In this document: piece by piece, positions 26,442 through 35,703 of the stretch | How the letters are laid out: each line of letters opens with the position of its first letter | Numbering within the stretch: position 1 is the first letter of the stretch | DNA from: Candidatus Epulonipiscium fishelsonii | Lineage (GTDB): Bacteria; Bacillota; Clostridia; Lachnospirales; Cellulosilyticaceae | Assembly: GCA_001983455.1 (NCBI GenBank) | Contig: LJDB01000026.1 | Coordinates: 1 to 53,875, forward strand | Length of the DNA: 53,875 nt | Reading direction: 5' to 3' | Notes under the pieces: generated by a model | Seen by the model: only the letters and a program-made list of their open reading frames with translations | What the model was told of the DNA's origin: nothing | Database searches by the model: none | Program-made: the position numbers and the translations under genes

Positions 26442-26452
26442 TAATACATTAT

Positions 26453-26491
26453 AACAAAAAAGTATTGACTAAAAATCAATACTTTTTTGTT
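26453..26491. terminator. Bidirectional terminator between convergent genes
   Basis: ACAAAAAAGTATTGA pairs with TCAATACTTTTTTGT around a 7-base loop (26454-26490), giving A- and T-runs on both sides. It serves the 49-aa gene (plus) and the HPr-like gene (minus). Confidence 0.9.
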
Positions 26492-26543
26492 ATTCGCTAT
26501 TCAATATAAGGATAGGAAATCAAAGATTTTCATTATTAATTAA

Positions 26544-26810
26544 TTATGCATGCACTTCTTCATGAACTAAAAATTCTTTCAACTCTTCAACAGCTTCCTT
26601 TTCGTCATCTCCATCCACTACTAACTCAACTTCAGAACATTTAACTGCTCCCAATGCCATCATTCCCATTATACTTTTGCAATTTACATGTTTATCAGCA
26701 ACGATGATAGTTATGTGACTTTCAAATTTACTAGCAAGTTGAACAAATAATGCTGAGCGCCTTGCTTCCAACCCTTTTTCTAATTGAAGTTTAATAATCT
26801 CTTTAATCAT
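26544..26810 (-). CDS. Crh-like HPr-domain protein lacking His15
   Basis: An 88-residue HPr-fold protein. In PTS HPr the phosphorylated residue is His15; here position 15 is Glu (GLEARRS), so it cannot carry phosphate from enzyme I. Ser46, target of HPr kinase in Gram-positives, is intact (NCKSIMGMMALG). Missing His15 with retained Ser46, at the end of the rapZ-yvcK-whiA cluster, is exactly the situation of Bacillus subtilis Crh (Gln15), a cofactor of CcpA in catabolite repression. A regulatory rather than transport role is therefore likely. Start at 26810 by AAAAGGAGCGG, which lies in the end of whiA. Confidence 0.88.
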   Translation of the reverse strand: MIKEIIKLQLEKGLEARRSALFVQLASKFESHITIIVADKHVNCKSIMGMMALGAVKCSEVELVVDGDDEKEAVEELKEFLVHEEVHA

Positions 26811-26811
26811 T

Positions 26812-27684
26812 TTACCGCTCCTTTTTATTTTGTAGTTGCTTTGCAATATTGCTTATTTTTTTTAGTCTATGGTTCGCTCCCGATTTTCCTATAGGAGGTG
26901 TCAACATGTTGCCTAATTCTTGTAAAGTTGCATTTGGTTGATTTAATCTGCATTTTGCAATTATTTCTAAATGAGGATCTAAGGAAGAAAGACCTATAGC
27001 CTGTTCAATGTATTGAATATCCTTAATTTGATTTACAGAGGCTGATATAGTTTTCTTTAAATTTGAAGTTTCACAGTTTACCAGTCGGTTTATATTATTT
27101 CTAACTTCTTTAACTATCCTTATATTTTCAAATTCCATAAGAGAAATATGTGCACCAATTAAATTTAACAAATCAACTATTTGAGAGCCCTCTTTTAAGT
27201 ATACCACAAAATTATTTTTACGATCAATGATTTTTGCGTACAAATCAAAATTTAACATTATATTCTGTAAAAACTGGGCTTGATGAATTATATTTGTGAC
27301 AAATTCCAAATGGTAACTTTTTTTAGGATTGTTTACATATCCACCGCCCAAAAAAGCACCTCTTAAATAAGCTTTTTTACAACATATTTTTAAAATTAGT
27401 TCATTATTGTTAATATTATTTTTTCTGTCTATAATTTCTAGTAAGTTCTCGAATCCAATGTCAGTTGTTAATATCTTACTACTTATATTAAAATATTTTT
27501 CAATAAATGTAAAGTATTTTTTTTGCAGTAATTGATTTTCTCTGTTAAATTTACTAGTGATTTGTGACTTTGTTAGGTCAATATTACCAACCATAGATAC
27601 AAACCCTATAATTTCTGCTATATTGCAATGATCTACTTGAGGAAGATTTAGTATTTCTTCTTTTACTCTAGAGGAAAATGTCAT
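26812..27684 (-). CDS. whiA: DNA-binding protein WhiA
   Basis: A 290-residue WhiA protein: an N-terminal homing-endonuclease-like domain (CCKKAYLRGAFLGGGYVNNP near residues 102-121) lacking nuclease activity in known members, and a C-terminal helix-turn-helix (LQELGNMLTPPIGKSGANHR). WhiA controls cell division and chromosome segregation in Bacillus and sporulation division in Streptomyces. It starts 5 bases after yvcK with GGAGGTAATATT; the next gene's ribosome-binding site lies in its 3' end. About 20 residues shorter than B. subtilis WhiA. Confidence 0.93.
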   Translation of the reverse strand: MTFSSRVKEEILNLPQVDHCNIAEIIGFVSMVGNIDLTKSQITSKFNRENQLLQKKYFTFIEKYFNISSKILTTDIGFENLLEIIDRKNNINNNELILKICCKKAYLRGAFLGGGYVNNPKKSYHLEFVTNIIHQAQFLQNIMLNFDLYAKIIDRKNNFVVYLKEGSQIVDLLNLIGAHISLMEFENIRIVKEVRNNINRLVNCETSNLKKTISASVNQIKDIQYIEQAIGLSSLDPHLEIIAKCRLNQPNATLQELGNMLTPPIGKSGANHRLKKISNIAKQLQNKKER

Positions 27685-27689
27685 TAATA

Positions 27690-28649
27690 TTACCTCCTCT
27701 GTATATTTTCAAATATACAGTCCGCCAACTTGTATGATTGGTGTCTTATATATTGTTTTTCTATATTAATCTTGGATACATCGGCCTCTATTCTTAAAAT
27801 TCTGTTCCATATTAAATCGTTCGGGTTCCATTTTAAAATATGAGAACCTTCTTCAGCATATTTTTGTATATATTCTTTGCTTAAAGAAGTATTGTTTACA
27901 ATCACTTTATCAATTACATATGCACCAACATATTTTTCTAGTGCTTTAATATGATCCTCAACTGTGAATCCCGTTGTTTCTCCTGGTTGACTCATAATAT
28001 TTGCTATATAAAATACTTGTGCTTTACTTTTTCTTATAGTAGTTGCTACTTGATGGACTAATAGATTTGATATAATGCTTGTGTATAAGCTCCCTGGCCC
28101 TAATATTATGACATCTGCTTGCTCAATAGCATTAATAACATCTGGTGTGGGCTTTGGATTTTTTGGAGTTAGAATAATACTTTTTATCATAGCTTTTTTA
28201 TATTTGCCGTATTCTACAATTTCGGTTTCTCCCACCAACTTCATTCCGTCTTCAAAAGTTGCATATAAATCTACATCTTCCAAAGTTACAGGTAAAACTC
28301 TTCCTGTTATAGATAATACTTTACCGCTTATCTCAACAGCTTTTTCAAAGCTTCCACTTACTTCTGATAGAGTTGCTAAAAAAAGATTTCCAAAACTTTG
28401 CCCCTCAAGTGGACCTTCTTTAAATCTATATTGAAGCAAATTTTTCATAATAGGTTCAGTATTTGCTAGTGAAACAAGACAATTGCGAATATCTCCTGGA
28501 GGTAAAATGTGCATTTCTTGTCTTAAAGTTCCTGAACCCCCTCCATTATCTGAAACCGTTACAATGGCTGTGATTTCCGATGTATATTTTTTTAGCCCTT
28601 TCAATAAAGTAGATAAACCTGTTCCGCCACCTATCGCCACTACTTTCAT
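27690..28649 (-). CDS. yvcK: YvcK/CofD-like gluconeogenesis factor
   Basis: A 319-residue protein of the YvcK group of the CofD superfamily. MKVVAIGGGTGLSTLLKGLK opens the nucleotide-sugar-binding fold, TVSDNGGGSGTLR follows, and GPGSLYTSI is near residue 190. In B. subtilis YvcK binds UDP-GlcNAc and is needed for cell shape and peptidoglycan synthesis on gluconeogenic carbon. That fits the neighbouring murB and the organism's apparent growth on organic acids. ATG at 28649 matches the family start; a TTG 12 bases upstream is an alternative. No clear ribosome-binding site is seen for either. Confidence 0.93.
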   Translation of the reverse strand: MKVVAIGGGTGLSTLLKGLKKYTSEITAIVTVSDNGGGSGTLRQEMHILPPGDIRNCLVSLANTEPIMKNLLQYRFKEGPLEGQSFGNLFLATLSEVSGSFEKAVEISGKVLSITGRVLPVTLEDVDLYATFEDGMKLVGETEIVEYGKYKKAMIKSIILTPKNPKPTPDVINAIEQADVIILGPGSLYTSIISNLLVHQVATTIRKSKAQVFYIANIMSQPGETTGFTVEDHIKALEKYVGAYVIDKVIVNNTSLSKEYIQKYAEEGSHILKWNPNDLIWNRILRIEADVSKINIEKQYIRHQSYKLADCIFENIQRR

Positions 28650-28705
28650 TATTTTAAGCAAGGATACTAGGTATGCCTCTTATTATCCTTGCACCCTCCC
28701 TTCTA

Positions 28706-29590
28706 TTATTTGCCTCTTTTACTGTCTTTGTCAATATCACGACAATCTATATTTACCATATATCCATTTTCTTTTAAAGATTTACTTAAGATATTTCCTA
28801 TAACAACAGAGCGGTGTTTTCCACCTGTGCAACCAATGCCTATTACTAGTTGATTTTTTCCTTCTTTCATATAATTTGGTAGTAAAAATTCAATCATATC
28901 ATTTAATTTAAATATAAATTCATTTGTTATATCAAATTGCAAAACATAATCTTGTACTGCTTGGTCATTGCCTGTTAATGGTCTCAAACTTTGGTCATAA
29001 AATGGATTTGGTATAAATCTTACATCAAATATTAAATCTGCATCAATAGGGACTCCATATTTAAAACCAAATATTAATATTGTAATCATCAAATTTTTAA
29101 ACTCTGATTTTTCCATATACATACTATATAAAGCTTCCTTAACATCTTTTGGCAAAGTATAAGTTGTGTCGATGATATAGTCTGCACCTTGTTTAACATG
29201 TTGAAGCATTTTTCTTTCTTGACTAATTCCTTCATAAATACGGTCATTTTTTGATATTGGATGAGTTCTTCTTGTTTCTTTATATCTTTTTATTAACATA
29301 TCGTCTTGACAATCAAAAAATAAAATTTGATATTCATGTTTTTGATTTATTAAGTTGTTTAGGCTGTTAAATAATTCATCAAATAAAATACCACCTCTAA
29401 TATCTATCCCTAGTACCACTTTATCATAGATATCTTGCTTATCTTTTATTAAGTCCAAAAAATTGGGAATTAATGCTGGTGGTAAATTGTCCATACAATA
29501 ATACCCCATATCTTCAAAGTGATTAATTGCTGTACTCTTTCCGGCTCCTGACATTCCTGTTACTATTATAAATTGCATAATATTAATCAT
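28706..29590 (-). CDS. rapZ: RapZ/YvcJ nucleotide-binding RNase adapter
   Basis: About 294 residues. The N-terminal P-loop is FIIVTGMSGAGKST, with DNLP near residue 35 and the family's conserved C-terminal IGIGCTGGKHRSV near 255. In E. coli RapZ presents the small RNA GlmZ to RNase E and senses glucosamine-6-phosphate; the B. subtilis homologue YvcJ binds GTP and influences competence. Start taken at ATG 29590 because AAGG lies 8 bases upstream; ATG at 29578 is also possible. Second gene of the murB-rapZ-yvcK-whiA-crh-like order. Confidence 0.93.
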   Translation of the reverse strand: MINIMQFIIVTGMSGAGKSTAINHFEDMGYYCMDNLPPALIPNFLDLIKDKQDIYDKVVLGIDIRGGILFDELFNSLNNLINQKHEYQILFFDCQDDMLIKRYKETRRTHPISKNDRIYEGISQERKMLQHVKQGADYIIDTTYTLPKDVKEALYSMYMEKSEFKNLMITILIFGFKYGVPIDADLIFDVRFIPNPFYDQSLRPLTGNDQAVQDYVLQFDITNEFIFKLNDMIEFLLPNYMKEGKNQLVIGIGCTGGKHRSVVIGNILSKSLKENGYMVNIDCRDIDKDSKRGK

Positions 29591-29783
29591 TGCCAAAACC
29601 TTATAAAACTTTATACTTATATTTAGAAGGTTTCTAAATCATAATCTCATTTTTTTCTAGTTTTATAATGTTGCTAGTTTTGACATACTCCTTTCTATTT
29701 TCATTTATCTCATATTTATTTGAGATTGTACCTTGCAACCTACGTGATCTTTTTTACTATCTTTGTTTATAGATTTATTTTAA

Positions 29784-30698
29784 CTAGCTCCCTATAATTT
29801 TAACTTCTAATTCCAAGTCTATTTTGTATTTATCTTTTACTACGGTTTTAACATGAGTAACCAAATCTATTACATCTTTATAAGTTGCCTCTCCAACATT
29901 TATAACAAATCCACAATGTTTCTGCGAAACTTGTGCTCCACCAACAGAAAATCCTCTTAGACCACTATCCATAATAAGTTTTCCAGCAAAATATCCTTCA
30001 GGACGTTTAAATGTACTACCTGCACTTGGATACTCTAGAGGTTGCTTATCCCTCCGCCTTTGCATAAAGTCTTTCATTTTGGAAGCAATTTCTTCCTTGT
30101 TACCATTTTGCAATTGAAGTGTTGCTTCCAAAACAATATATCCTTTTTTAGATATTATACTTGTCCTGTAGCCAAGTTCTAATTCTTCTTTTGATAGTAC
30201 AAATATGTTTCCTTGTCTATCCATAACTTTAGCTGATTTAATAACATTTTTTATTTCACCATCGTATGCTCCTGCATTCATGACAACAGCTCCTCCAAGT
30301 GTTCCAGGAATTCCATAAGCAAATTCAAAACCACTCAGACTATTTTGTTCTGCTATTTTAGCAACTTTTGATAATAATATTCCCGCCTGTGATGTTATAG
30401 TATTTCCTTCTAAATTTATTTTATTTAAATTATTGAAGATTTGTATTATTATCCCTTCATAGCCTTCATCTTTTGCCAAAAGGTTACTACCATTTCCAAA
30501 CATATAATAATCTACTTCCATATTATTACATAGTTTTATTATATTTGAAAGCTGTTCAAAATTTTGAGGGGTTACCCAAAATGAAGCTTTCCCTCCAATT
30601 TTAAATGTTGTATGCTTTGAAATTGGTTCATTTACCTTTATTTGATCTTCTTGCAAGAAATTTTGCAACATATTAAATATTAGTTGTTTATTATCCAT
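29784..30698 (-). CDS. murB: UDP-N-acetylenolpyruvoylglucosamine reductase
   Basis: A 304-residue FAD-dependent MurB that reduces enolpyruvyl-UDP-GlcNAc to UDP-MurNAc with NADPH in peptidoglycan synthesis. The FAD domain has HTTFKIGG and FGNGSNLL; YGIPGTLGGAVVMNAGAYDG supplies the catalytic-site Tyr/Arg region, PSAGSTFKRPEG contains the proton-donor Ser, and the C-terminal LELEVKIIG the Glu. Length and motifs are those of type II MurB. AAGGAGCTGAC precedes the ATG. A 190-base gap separates it from rapZ, so rapZ may also have its own promoter. Confidence 0.96.
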   Translation of the reverse strand: MDNKQLIFNMLQNFLQEDQIKVNEPISKHTTFKIGGKASFWVTPQNFEQLSNIIKLCNNMEVDYYMFGNGSNLLAKDEGYEGIIIQIFNNLNKINLEGNTITSQAGILLSKVAKIAEQNSLSGFEFAYGIPGTLGGAVVMNAGAYDGEIKNVIKSAKVMDRQGNIFVLSKEELELGYRTSIISKKGYIVLEATLQLQNGNKEEIASKMKDFMQRRRDKQPLEYPSAGSTFKRPEGYFAGKLIMDSGLRGFSVGGAQVSQKHCGFVINVGEATYKDVIDLVTHVKTVVKDKYKIDLELEVKIIGS

Positions 30699-30887
30699 AA
30701 GTCAGCTCCTTAATATATAAAATCTGTCACTTTGACTTTAAATTTAGATTATAAATCTTATTAATAGATTATTAAGCCTAATAAAATTAAATATACCTTA
30801 TTATAGTATACTTGAACATGCATTTTAATGCTTGACTTGTAGTATCTTTCACAAAAAGTAAATTTGTCGCAGTTATATATGAGCAAT

Positions 30888-30922
30888 AAAAAAAGGCTAG
30901 ACTTTTAATCTAGCTTTTTATA
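30888..30922 (-). terminator. Terminator after the TSUP gene
   Basis: Read on the minus strand, AAAGCTAGA pairs with TCTAGCCTT around a 7-base loop and six T follow. It includes the end of the TSUP gene. Confidence 0.85.
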
Positions 30923-31628
30923 AAATTAATAATAACCCTGAAAGGAATAATAATACATACACAATCTTCAAAAATGTTTGCTGATTAATTTTATCATGTA
31001 ATTTATTGCCAATCTTAACACTTAAAAATACTGTAAACGTTGTAATCAAAGTTAATGTCCATACTTCAGGAGTAAAAAATCCCTGCTGTATATGTGTAGT
31101 AAACAGAATGCTACTTAGTATTGCCCATATTACAGCTAATGTTGCCCTAAACTCATCTTTATCTTTTAAAGCTGTCACAGCGTAAATTACAAGTAGACTT
31201 CCTCCACTAACGAACATTCCATGAACAATTCCAGCTAGAAAAACAATTAAAATCATTATAAGGTTTGATAAGTGTAGTTCATTTTTTATGAACATTTTTT
31301 TTAACGATATAAAAATTACAAAATAAGCGTAGATATTTAATAATATACCTGTTGGCATTATTTGTAATAAATATACTCCAACACCCATTCCTAATAACAT
31401 AAGGACTGTTATTTTGGTAGCTTCTTTTTTGTTTATATACTTATAATTTTGAATAGCAACTGTAGTAACTAGTATTATTGATCCTGCATTTAATACAGCT
31501 TTTGCTTCATTGATTCCTATAAGTTGCATTGATGCCGGCATAGCCAGCATAGTTCCTGCAAACCCTGTAAGTACTTGGACAATATTTGATAGTATAACAA
31601 CCGCAATAAATAACACTTGATTGGTCAA
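30918..31628 (-). CDS. TauE/SafE (TSUP) family membrane transporter
   Basis: About 236 residues with seven to eight predicted helices in two repeated halves, each starting with a Gly-rich helix (VLTGFAGTMLAMPASM in the first, GIVHGMFVSGGSLL in the second). The family moves sulfite, sulfoacetate, sulfonates or other organic anions; substrate here unknown. Start choice is informative: the ATG at 31646 has no ribosome-binding site, but its first codons spell GGAGGAGAGAG, a strong site for a TTG at 31628, which I take as the real start. Monocistronic, divergent from the sugar operon. Confidence 0.8.
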   Translation of the reverse strand: MTNQVLFIAVVILSNIVQVLTGFAGTMLAMPASMQLIGINEAKAVLNAGSIILVTTVAIQNYKYINKKEATKITVLMLLGMGVGVYLLQIMPTGILLNIYAYFVIFISLKKMFIKNELHLSNLIMILIVFLAGIVHGMFVSGGSLLVIYAVTALKDKDEFRATLAVIWAILSSILFTTHIQQGFFTPEVWTLTLITTFTVFLSVKIGNKLHDKINQQTFLKIVYVLLFLSGLLLIL

Positions 31629-32020
31629 AATTTCTCTCTCCTCCATATTAGATTAATTATAATCTTGATTATATTTTTAAAGTCCAACAAATAGAACTAT
31701 AATACATAAACCAATTAAATATGCCTTATTATTTAGGTTTGCTACCATAAGTGGGGACTGTAGAGCTTTGTACCCTTTTGTGTAATTATTTACAAATTAT
31801 ATAAACAAAAAATAGTAATTAAAGCAAAAATGTTAAAGCGTTATTTTTGAACGTTGACACTTTTTGTGATTGTGTATATAATAAATATTGTGTACTTGAC
31901 TCTTAAATAGAACAATAGTACAAGTAAATATGATAGGAGCAAAGTATAGTTACATAAAAAGATTTGCAGAATCAGAATTGATATTAAAAAATGATATGAT
32001 TGTACAATAAGGAGAGCTAT
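31629..32020. other. Divergent intergenic region (TSUP / sugar operon)
   Basis: About 390 bases. It holds the perfect promoter at 31854-31882 and, downstream of its -10 element, imperfect inverted arms TGTACTTGA (31891-31899) and TAGTACAAG (31917-31925), which could be an operator. No regulator gene lies in the sugar operon itself. I see no RNA gene. Confidence 0.5.
31854..31882 (+). promoter_or_regulatory. Consensus sigma-A promoter of the sugar operon
   Basis: TTGACA (31854-31859), a 17-base spacer and TATAAT (31877-31882): a perfect match to the vegetative promoter consensus at both hexamers with ideal spacing, 139 bases before the start of the binding-protein gene. A promoter this strong would normally need a repressor, so an operator nearby is expected. 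Confidence 0.85.
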
Positions 32021-33091
32021 ATGAAAAAAGGATTATTATGGAGTTTAGTTATAACAATGGGATTAATGAGTGTAGGTTGCTCAAGTGGAAGTAGTGAAAG
32101 TTCAAATGAGCCAGCTGTAGATTTATTTGCATTAGAAAATTATGTTACAGACAAAACGAAGGAAGATTTGATTATTGCTGTAGTAACTAAAGATAATACT
32201 AACAATTGGTTTAGAAGAATGGAAGAGGGAGTGAATGAATTTGTAGCAGAAACTGGAATTGAAGTAATACAAAAAGGACCAGCAAATGCAGATGCAGCAT
32301 CTCAAGTAGAAGTTATAGATAGCTTAATTAACCAAGAAGTAGATGCTTTATGTGTTGTTCCAATAGATCCTGTTGCAATTGAACCATCATTAAAAAGAGC
32401 TATGCAAGCAGGAATAGTAGTAATTACTCATGAAGCCTCCAATCAAGTGAATACACTTTTTGATACAGAAGCTTTTACAGCTGAAGCGTTTGGATCAGCT
32501 ATAATGGATTCTTTGGCGCATGATATGGGAGAAGCAGGAAAATACGCTATGATGATTGCTTATACAACATCTACAACGCATATGGAATATGCAAATGCAC
32601 AATTTAACAGACAAAAAGAAGCATATCCAAATATGGAACTAGTTGGAGGAGAAGCAATACCCAGTGCAGAATCACAAGAATCCATTGATACTGCATATGA
32701 AAGAGCAAAAGAAATCCTAAAGGTAAATCCAGATCTTAAAGGATTTACAGGGGTTGCCTCTACTGATGCTCCTGCAATTGCTAAAGCGGTAGAGGAAATG
32801 AAATTAGATGTTAAGGTTGTAGGAGTTGGAACACCAAACGAATTTAGACCTTACGTTGAGTCAGGTACTATATCAACACTAAAATTATGGGACCCAAAAG
32901 ATTCTGGGTATGTAATGTGTAAATTAGCCTCTGATATTTTATCTGGAAATGTAGAAAATAATGGCGATGGATATAATGCAGGTATTCCTGGCTATGAAAG
33001 TATGTCTCTTGTTGAAGGAACAAATAGAACTTTAATTGGCGAAGCAGATTTAACTATTACATCTGAAAATATAGGAGAATTTGATTTTTAA
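32021..33091 (+). CDS. Sugar ABC transporter substrate-binding lipoprotein
   Basis: A 356-residue type I periplasmic-binding protein of the ribose/AI-2 group (Peripla_BP_4). Signal peptide ends in the lipobox SVGC, Cys20, so it is membrane-anchored, followed by a Ser-rich linker. The binding domain begins DLIIAVVTKDNTNNWF and has DALCVVPIDPVAIEPSL and GVASTDAPAIAKAVEE, typical of sugar-binding members. Start at ATG 32021 by AAGGAGAG; an upstream in-frame codon at 32000 lacks one. First gene of the operon. The ligand is probably a pentose or rare hexose in view of the downstream enzymes. Confidence 0.9.
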   Translation: MKKGLLWSLVITMGLMSVGCSSGSSESSNEPAVDLFALENYVTDKTKEDLIIAVVTKDNTNNWFRRMEEGVNEFVAETGIEVIQKGPANADAASQVEVIDSLINQEVDALCVVPIDPVAIEPSLKRAMQAGIVVITHEASNQVNTLFDTEAFTAEAFGSAIMDSLAHDMGEAGKYAMMIAYTTSTTHMEYANAQFNRQKEAYPNMELVGGEAIPSAESQESIDTAYERAKEILKVNPDLKGFTGVASTDAPAIAKAVEEMKLDVKVVGVGTPNEFRPYVESGTISTLKLWDPKDSGYVMCKLASDILSGNVENNGDGYNAGIPGYESMSLVEGTNRTLIGEADLTITSENIGEFDF

Positions 33092-33123
33092 ATAAGAGAA
33101 AATCTTTATTACGAAAAATACAT

Positions 33124-33142
33124 GGGAGCACGATGTGCTCCT
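33124..33142 (+). other. Intercistronic hairpin after the binding-protein gene
   Basis: GGAGCAC (33125-33131) pairs with GTGCTCC (33135-33141) around GAT, extendable by a wobble pair. No T-run follows directly. Such hairpins after the first gene of ABC operons usually protect the upstream mRNA and give excess binding protein. Confidence 0.6.
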
Positions 33143-33179
33143 ATACTAGTATAAAAATTTTGAAGGAGGCTAAATAACA

Positions 33180-34661
33180 ATGAGTTACATTCTGTCTGTT
33201 AACGGAATAAAAAAATCTTTTGGTGGAGTAAGAGCACTAAAAGGCATTACTTTAAACATAAAAAAAGGTGAAGTTCACTGCTTAGCTGGTGAAAATGGAT
33301 GTGGAAAATCCACTATAATAAAAATTATTTCTGGCTTTTATAAGGCAGATGAAGGAACAATTGAAATTGATGGGAAATCGGTTAGTAATTTGACTCCTGC
33401 TGATGCTATTAAAGCTGGAATTCAAGTAATATATCAAGACTTTTCTATATTTCCAAATTTGACAGTTGCAGAGAATTTAGCCTTCAACAAGTTATTAGCG
33501 GACAAAAAAACTATGTTTAATAAAGCAGAAGCAAAAAAAATTGCATCAGAAGCAATTAGTAAAATTAATTTTAATATAGATTTGGATGCTATTGTGGAAG
33601 ATTTGTCTGTATCGGATAAACAATTAATTGCTATTTCACGTTCTTTGCTGGACGATGCAAAGCTAATCATAATGGATGAGCCAACCACTGCTTTAACAAA
33701 AAAAGAAGTAACAAGACTATTTGAGATAGTAAAAGATTTAAAAAGTAAAGGAATTACGATTGTGTTTGTTTCGCATAAACTTGAAGAAGTCTTTGATATA
33801 TCAGATAGCATCACTATTTTACGTAGTGGCGAAAATGTAATTAGTTGCCCTATAGAAGAAATGACAGAGGATAAATTTGCCTTTTATATGACTGGACGTG
33901 AAATTGATACCTCTATTAAATCTAAAGTTCCAAAAGAATTTACAGAAAAATATCTGGAAGTTAAAGATTTAACAGCCAGTGGATTTAAAGACATAAGTTT
34001 TGATTTACATAAAGGAGAAATACTAGGGATATCAGGTCAATTGGGTTCTGGCCGAACAGAACTATCTCTTGCACTATTTGGATTGAATAAACCTTCTAAG
34101 GGAGAAATTAAAATACAAGGCAACGTAGAAACAATAGAAAATGTTGCCAAAGCTCAACAATTAAAAATAGCACTAGTTCCAGAGGATAGATTAACCGAAG
34201 GACTATTTCTAGAGCACTCTATTATAAAAAATACTATTGTTGCCAAAATACAAAAATTAGCTAATAAATTTGGAATAATAAAATGGGATAATCTGGATAA
34301 GGAAGCCCGAAAATGGGTAGAAGAATTGGGAGTAGCAACAAAAGATCCTACACTACCTGTGAAGACTCTTTCAGGAGGTAATCAACAAAAAGTAGTGCTT
34401 GGTAAATGGCTTTCTGATGCTCCTGAAGTACTAATATTAAATGGACCTACAGTTGGTGTAGATATTGGGGCAAAATATGATATTCATAATTTGCTAATTA
34501 ATTTAGCTTCAAAAGGTATGTCAATCATTGTTGTTTCATATGACTCTTCGGAAATACTATCACTATGTGATACGGTTTTAGTTATGCAAGGTGGAAAAAT
34601 AGTAAAAACATTAAAAGGTGAAGAGATTACTATTGATAGCCTAAACAAAGCAACAATTTAA
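33180..34661 (+). CDS. Sugar ABC transporter ATPase (RbsA/MglA type)
   Basis: A 493-residue ATPase with two fused nucleotide-binding domains. Domain 1 has Walker A GENGCGKST (about residue 38), a degenerate signature LSVSDKQ and Walker B IIMDEPTTAL. Domain 2 has a reduced P-loop GQLGSGRTE and an intact LSGGNQQK signature near residue 400. This asymmetry is normal for the carbohydrate CUT2 group. In Walker B of domain 2 the usual DEPT is NGPT (LILNGPTVGVD), so ATP hydrolysis probably occurs in one site only. GAAGGAGG precedes the ATG. Confidence 0.93.
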   Translation: MSYILSVNGIKKSFGGVRALKGITLNIKKGEVHCLAGENGCGKSTIIKIISGFYKADEGTIEIDGKSVSNLTPADAIKAGIQVIYQDFSIFPNLTVAENLAFNKLLADKKTMFNKAEAKKIASEAISKINFNIDLDAIVEDLSVSDKQLIAISRSLLDDAKLIIMDEPTTALTKKEVTRLFEIVKDLKSKGITIVFVSHKLEEVFDISDSITILRSGENVISCPIEEMTEDKFAFYMTGREIDTSIKSKVPKEFTEKYLEVKDLTASGFKDISFDLHKGEILGISGQLGSGRTELSLALFGLNKPSKGEIKIQGNVETIENVAKAQQLKIALVPEDRLTEGLFLEHSIIKNTIVAKIQKLANKFGIIKWDNLDKEARKWVEELGVATKDPTLPVKTLSGGNQQKVVLGKWLSDAPEVLILNGPTVGVDIGAKYDIHNLLINLASKGMSIIVVSYDSSEILSLCDTVLVMQGGKIVKTLKGEEITIDSLNKATI

Positions 34662-34699
34662 TAATATGGTTATAATTATAACACAAGAAGGAGATAAAA

Positions 34700-35701
34700 A
34701 TGAATATTAAAAAGATGACCAAAAGTGTAGAGTTTTGGGTATTTATTATAATTACATTGTTGAGTGTATTAATTCACTTAAAATCAGGGTTATTTTTTAC
34801 AAATAATAATATTGTAGATATTATGAGGTCTATGATTGTGCCATCAATATATGCTCTATGTGCGTTTTTGGCTTTTATAAGCACTGGACCAGACGTTTCA
34901 TTTCCCTTGGTGGGAGCATTATCAAGTTATCTAGCGATTATAATAACTAATCTTTTAGGAGGTAATTTGCCATGGATAGTTATTTATATAATAGCAATTG
35001 CTTTTGGATGCTTAATGGGATTTTTGAATGGATATATCATAGTTAAATTTAAATTTTCTAGTTTGATAGTTACTTTAGGTACGACTTCTATGTTTAGTGG
35101 TATTTTATTGGGGGCATTTGAAGCTGAACGTATGGATTTGCCTACTAATTTGCATGCGTTTGGTACTCAAGTATTGTTAAGTGTGCAAAATAAAGAAACT
35201 GGATTAGGTGCAACATTGCCAATGGCTTTCTTAATAATGGTAGTTTTATATATAATAGTTTACTTTGTGTTAAATTATACTATAGTTGGTAGAGGAATAT
35301 ATGCTATTGGTGGAGATGAAATATCAGCAGAAAGAGCGGGCTTTGACGTATCTAAAATTAGAATAGGTATATTTGTTTTCAATGGAGCATTAGCTGCTAT
35401 TGGTGGAATGACTTATGCAGTGCTTTCGTTACGTTATCTGCCAACAGAATATGCTGGAGCAGAAATGGTAGTTATTGCGGCTGTTATTCTAGGTGGAACA
35501 AGAATTATGGGAGGGATTGGTACATTAAAAGGATGTATTTTAGGAACTCTTTTATTAAATATGGTTACAAATAGTTTGATCTTAGTGGGCATTTCTGTAT
35601 ATTGGCAAAAAGTATTTATTGGGGCAATTATTATAATCGGAACAGCAATACCTGCTTTACAAGTATTTATGAAAAGCAGAAAGAGTAGCGAGGTGGCGTA
35701 A
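34700..35701 (+). CDS. Sugar ABC transporter permease (RbsC type), first
   Basis: A 333-residue CUT2-family permease with about nine to ten hydrophobic helices and the family segment GRGIYAIGGDEISAERAGFD (ATPase-contact region, near residue 199). The C-terminal part has VVIAAVILGGTRIMGGIGT. Pairs with the next permease as a heterodimer, as in LsrCD-like systems. AAGGAGAT before the ATG. Confidence 0.9.
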   Translation: MNIKKMTKSVEFWVFIIITLLSVLIHLKSGLFFTNNNIVDIMRSMIVPSIYALCAFLAFISTGPDVSFPLVGALSSYLAIIITNLLGGNLPWIVIYIIAIAFGCLMGFLNGYIIVKFKFSSLIVTLGTTSMFSGILLGAFEAERMDLPTNLHAFGTQVLLSVQNKETGLGATLPMAFLIMVVLYIIVYFVLNYTIVGRGIYAIGGDEISAERAGFDVSKIRIGIFVFNGALAAIGGMTYAVLSLRYLPTEYAGAEMVVIAAVILGGTRIMGGIGTLKGCILGTLLLNMVTNSLILVGISVYWQKVFIGAIIIIGTAIPALQVFMKSRKSSEVA

Positions 35702-35703
35702 AT

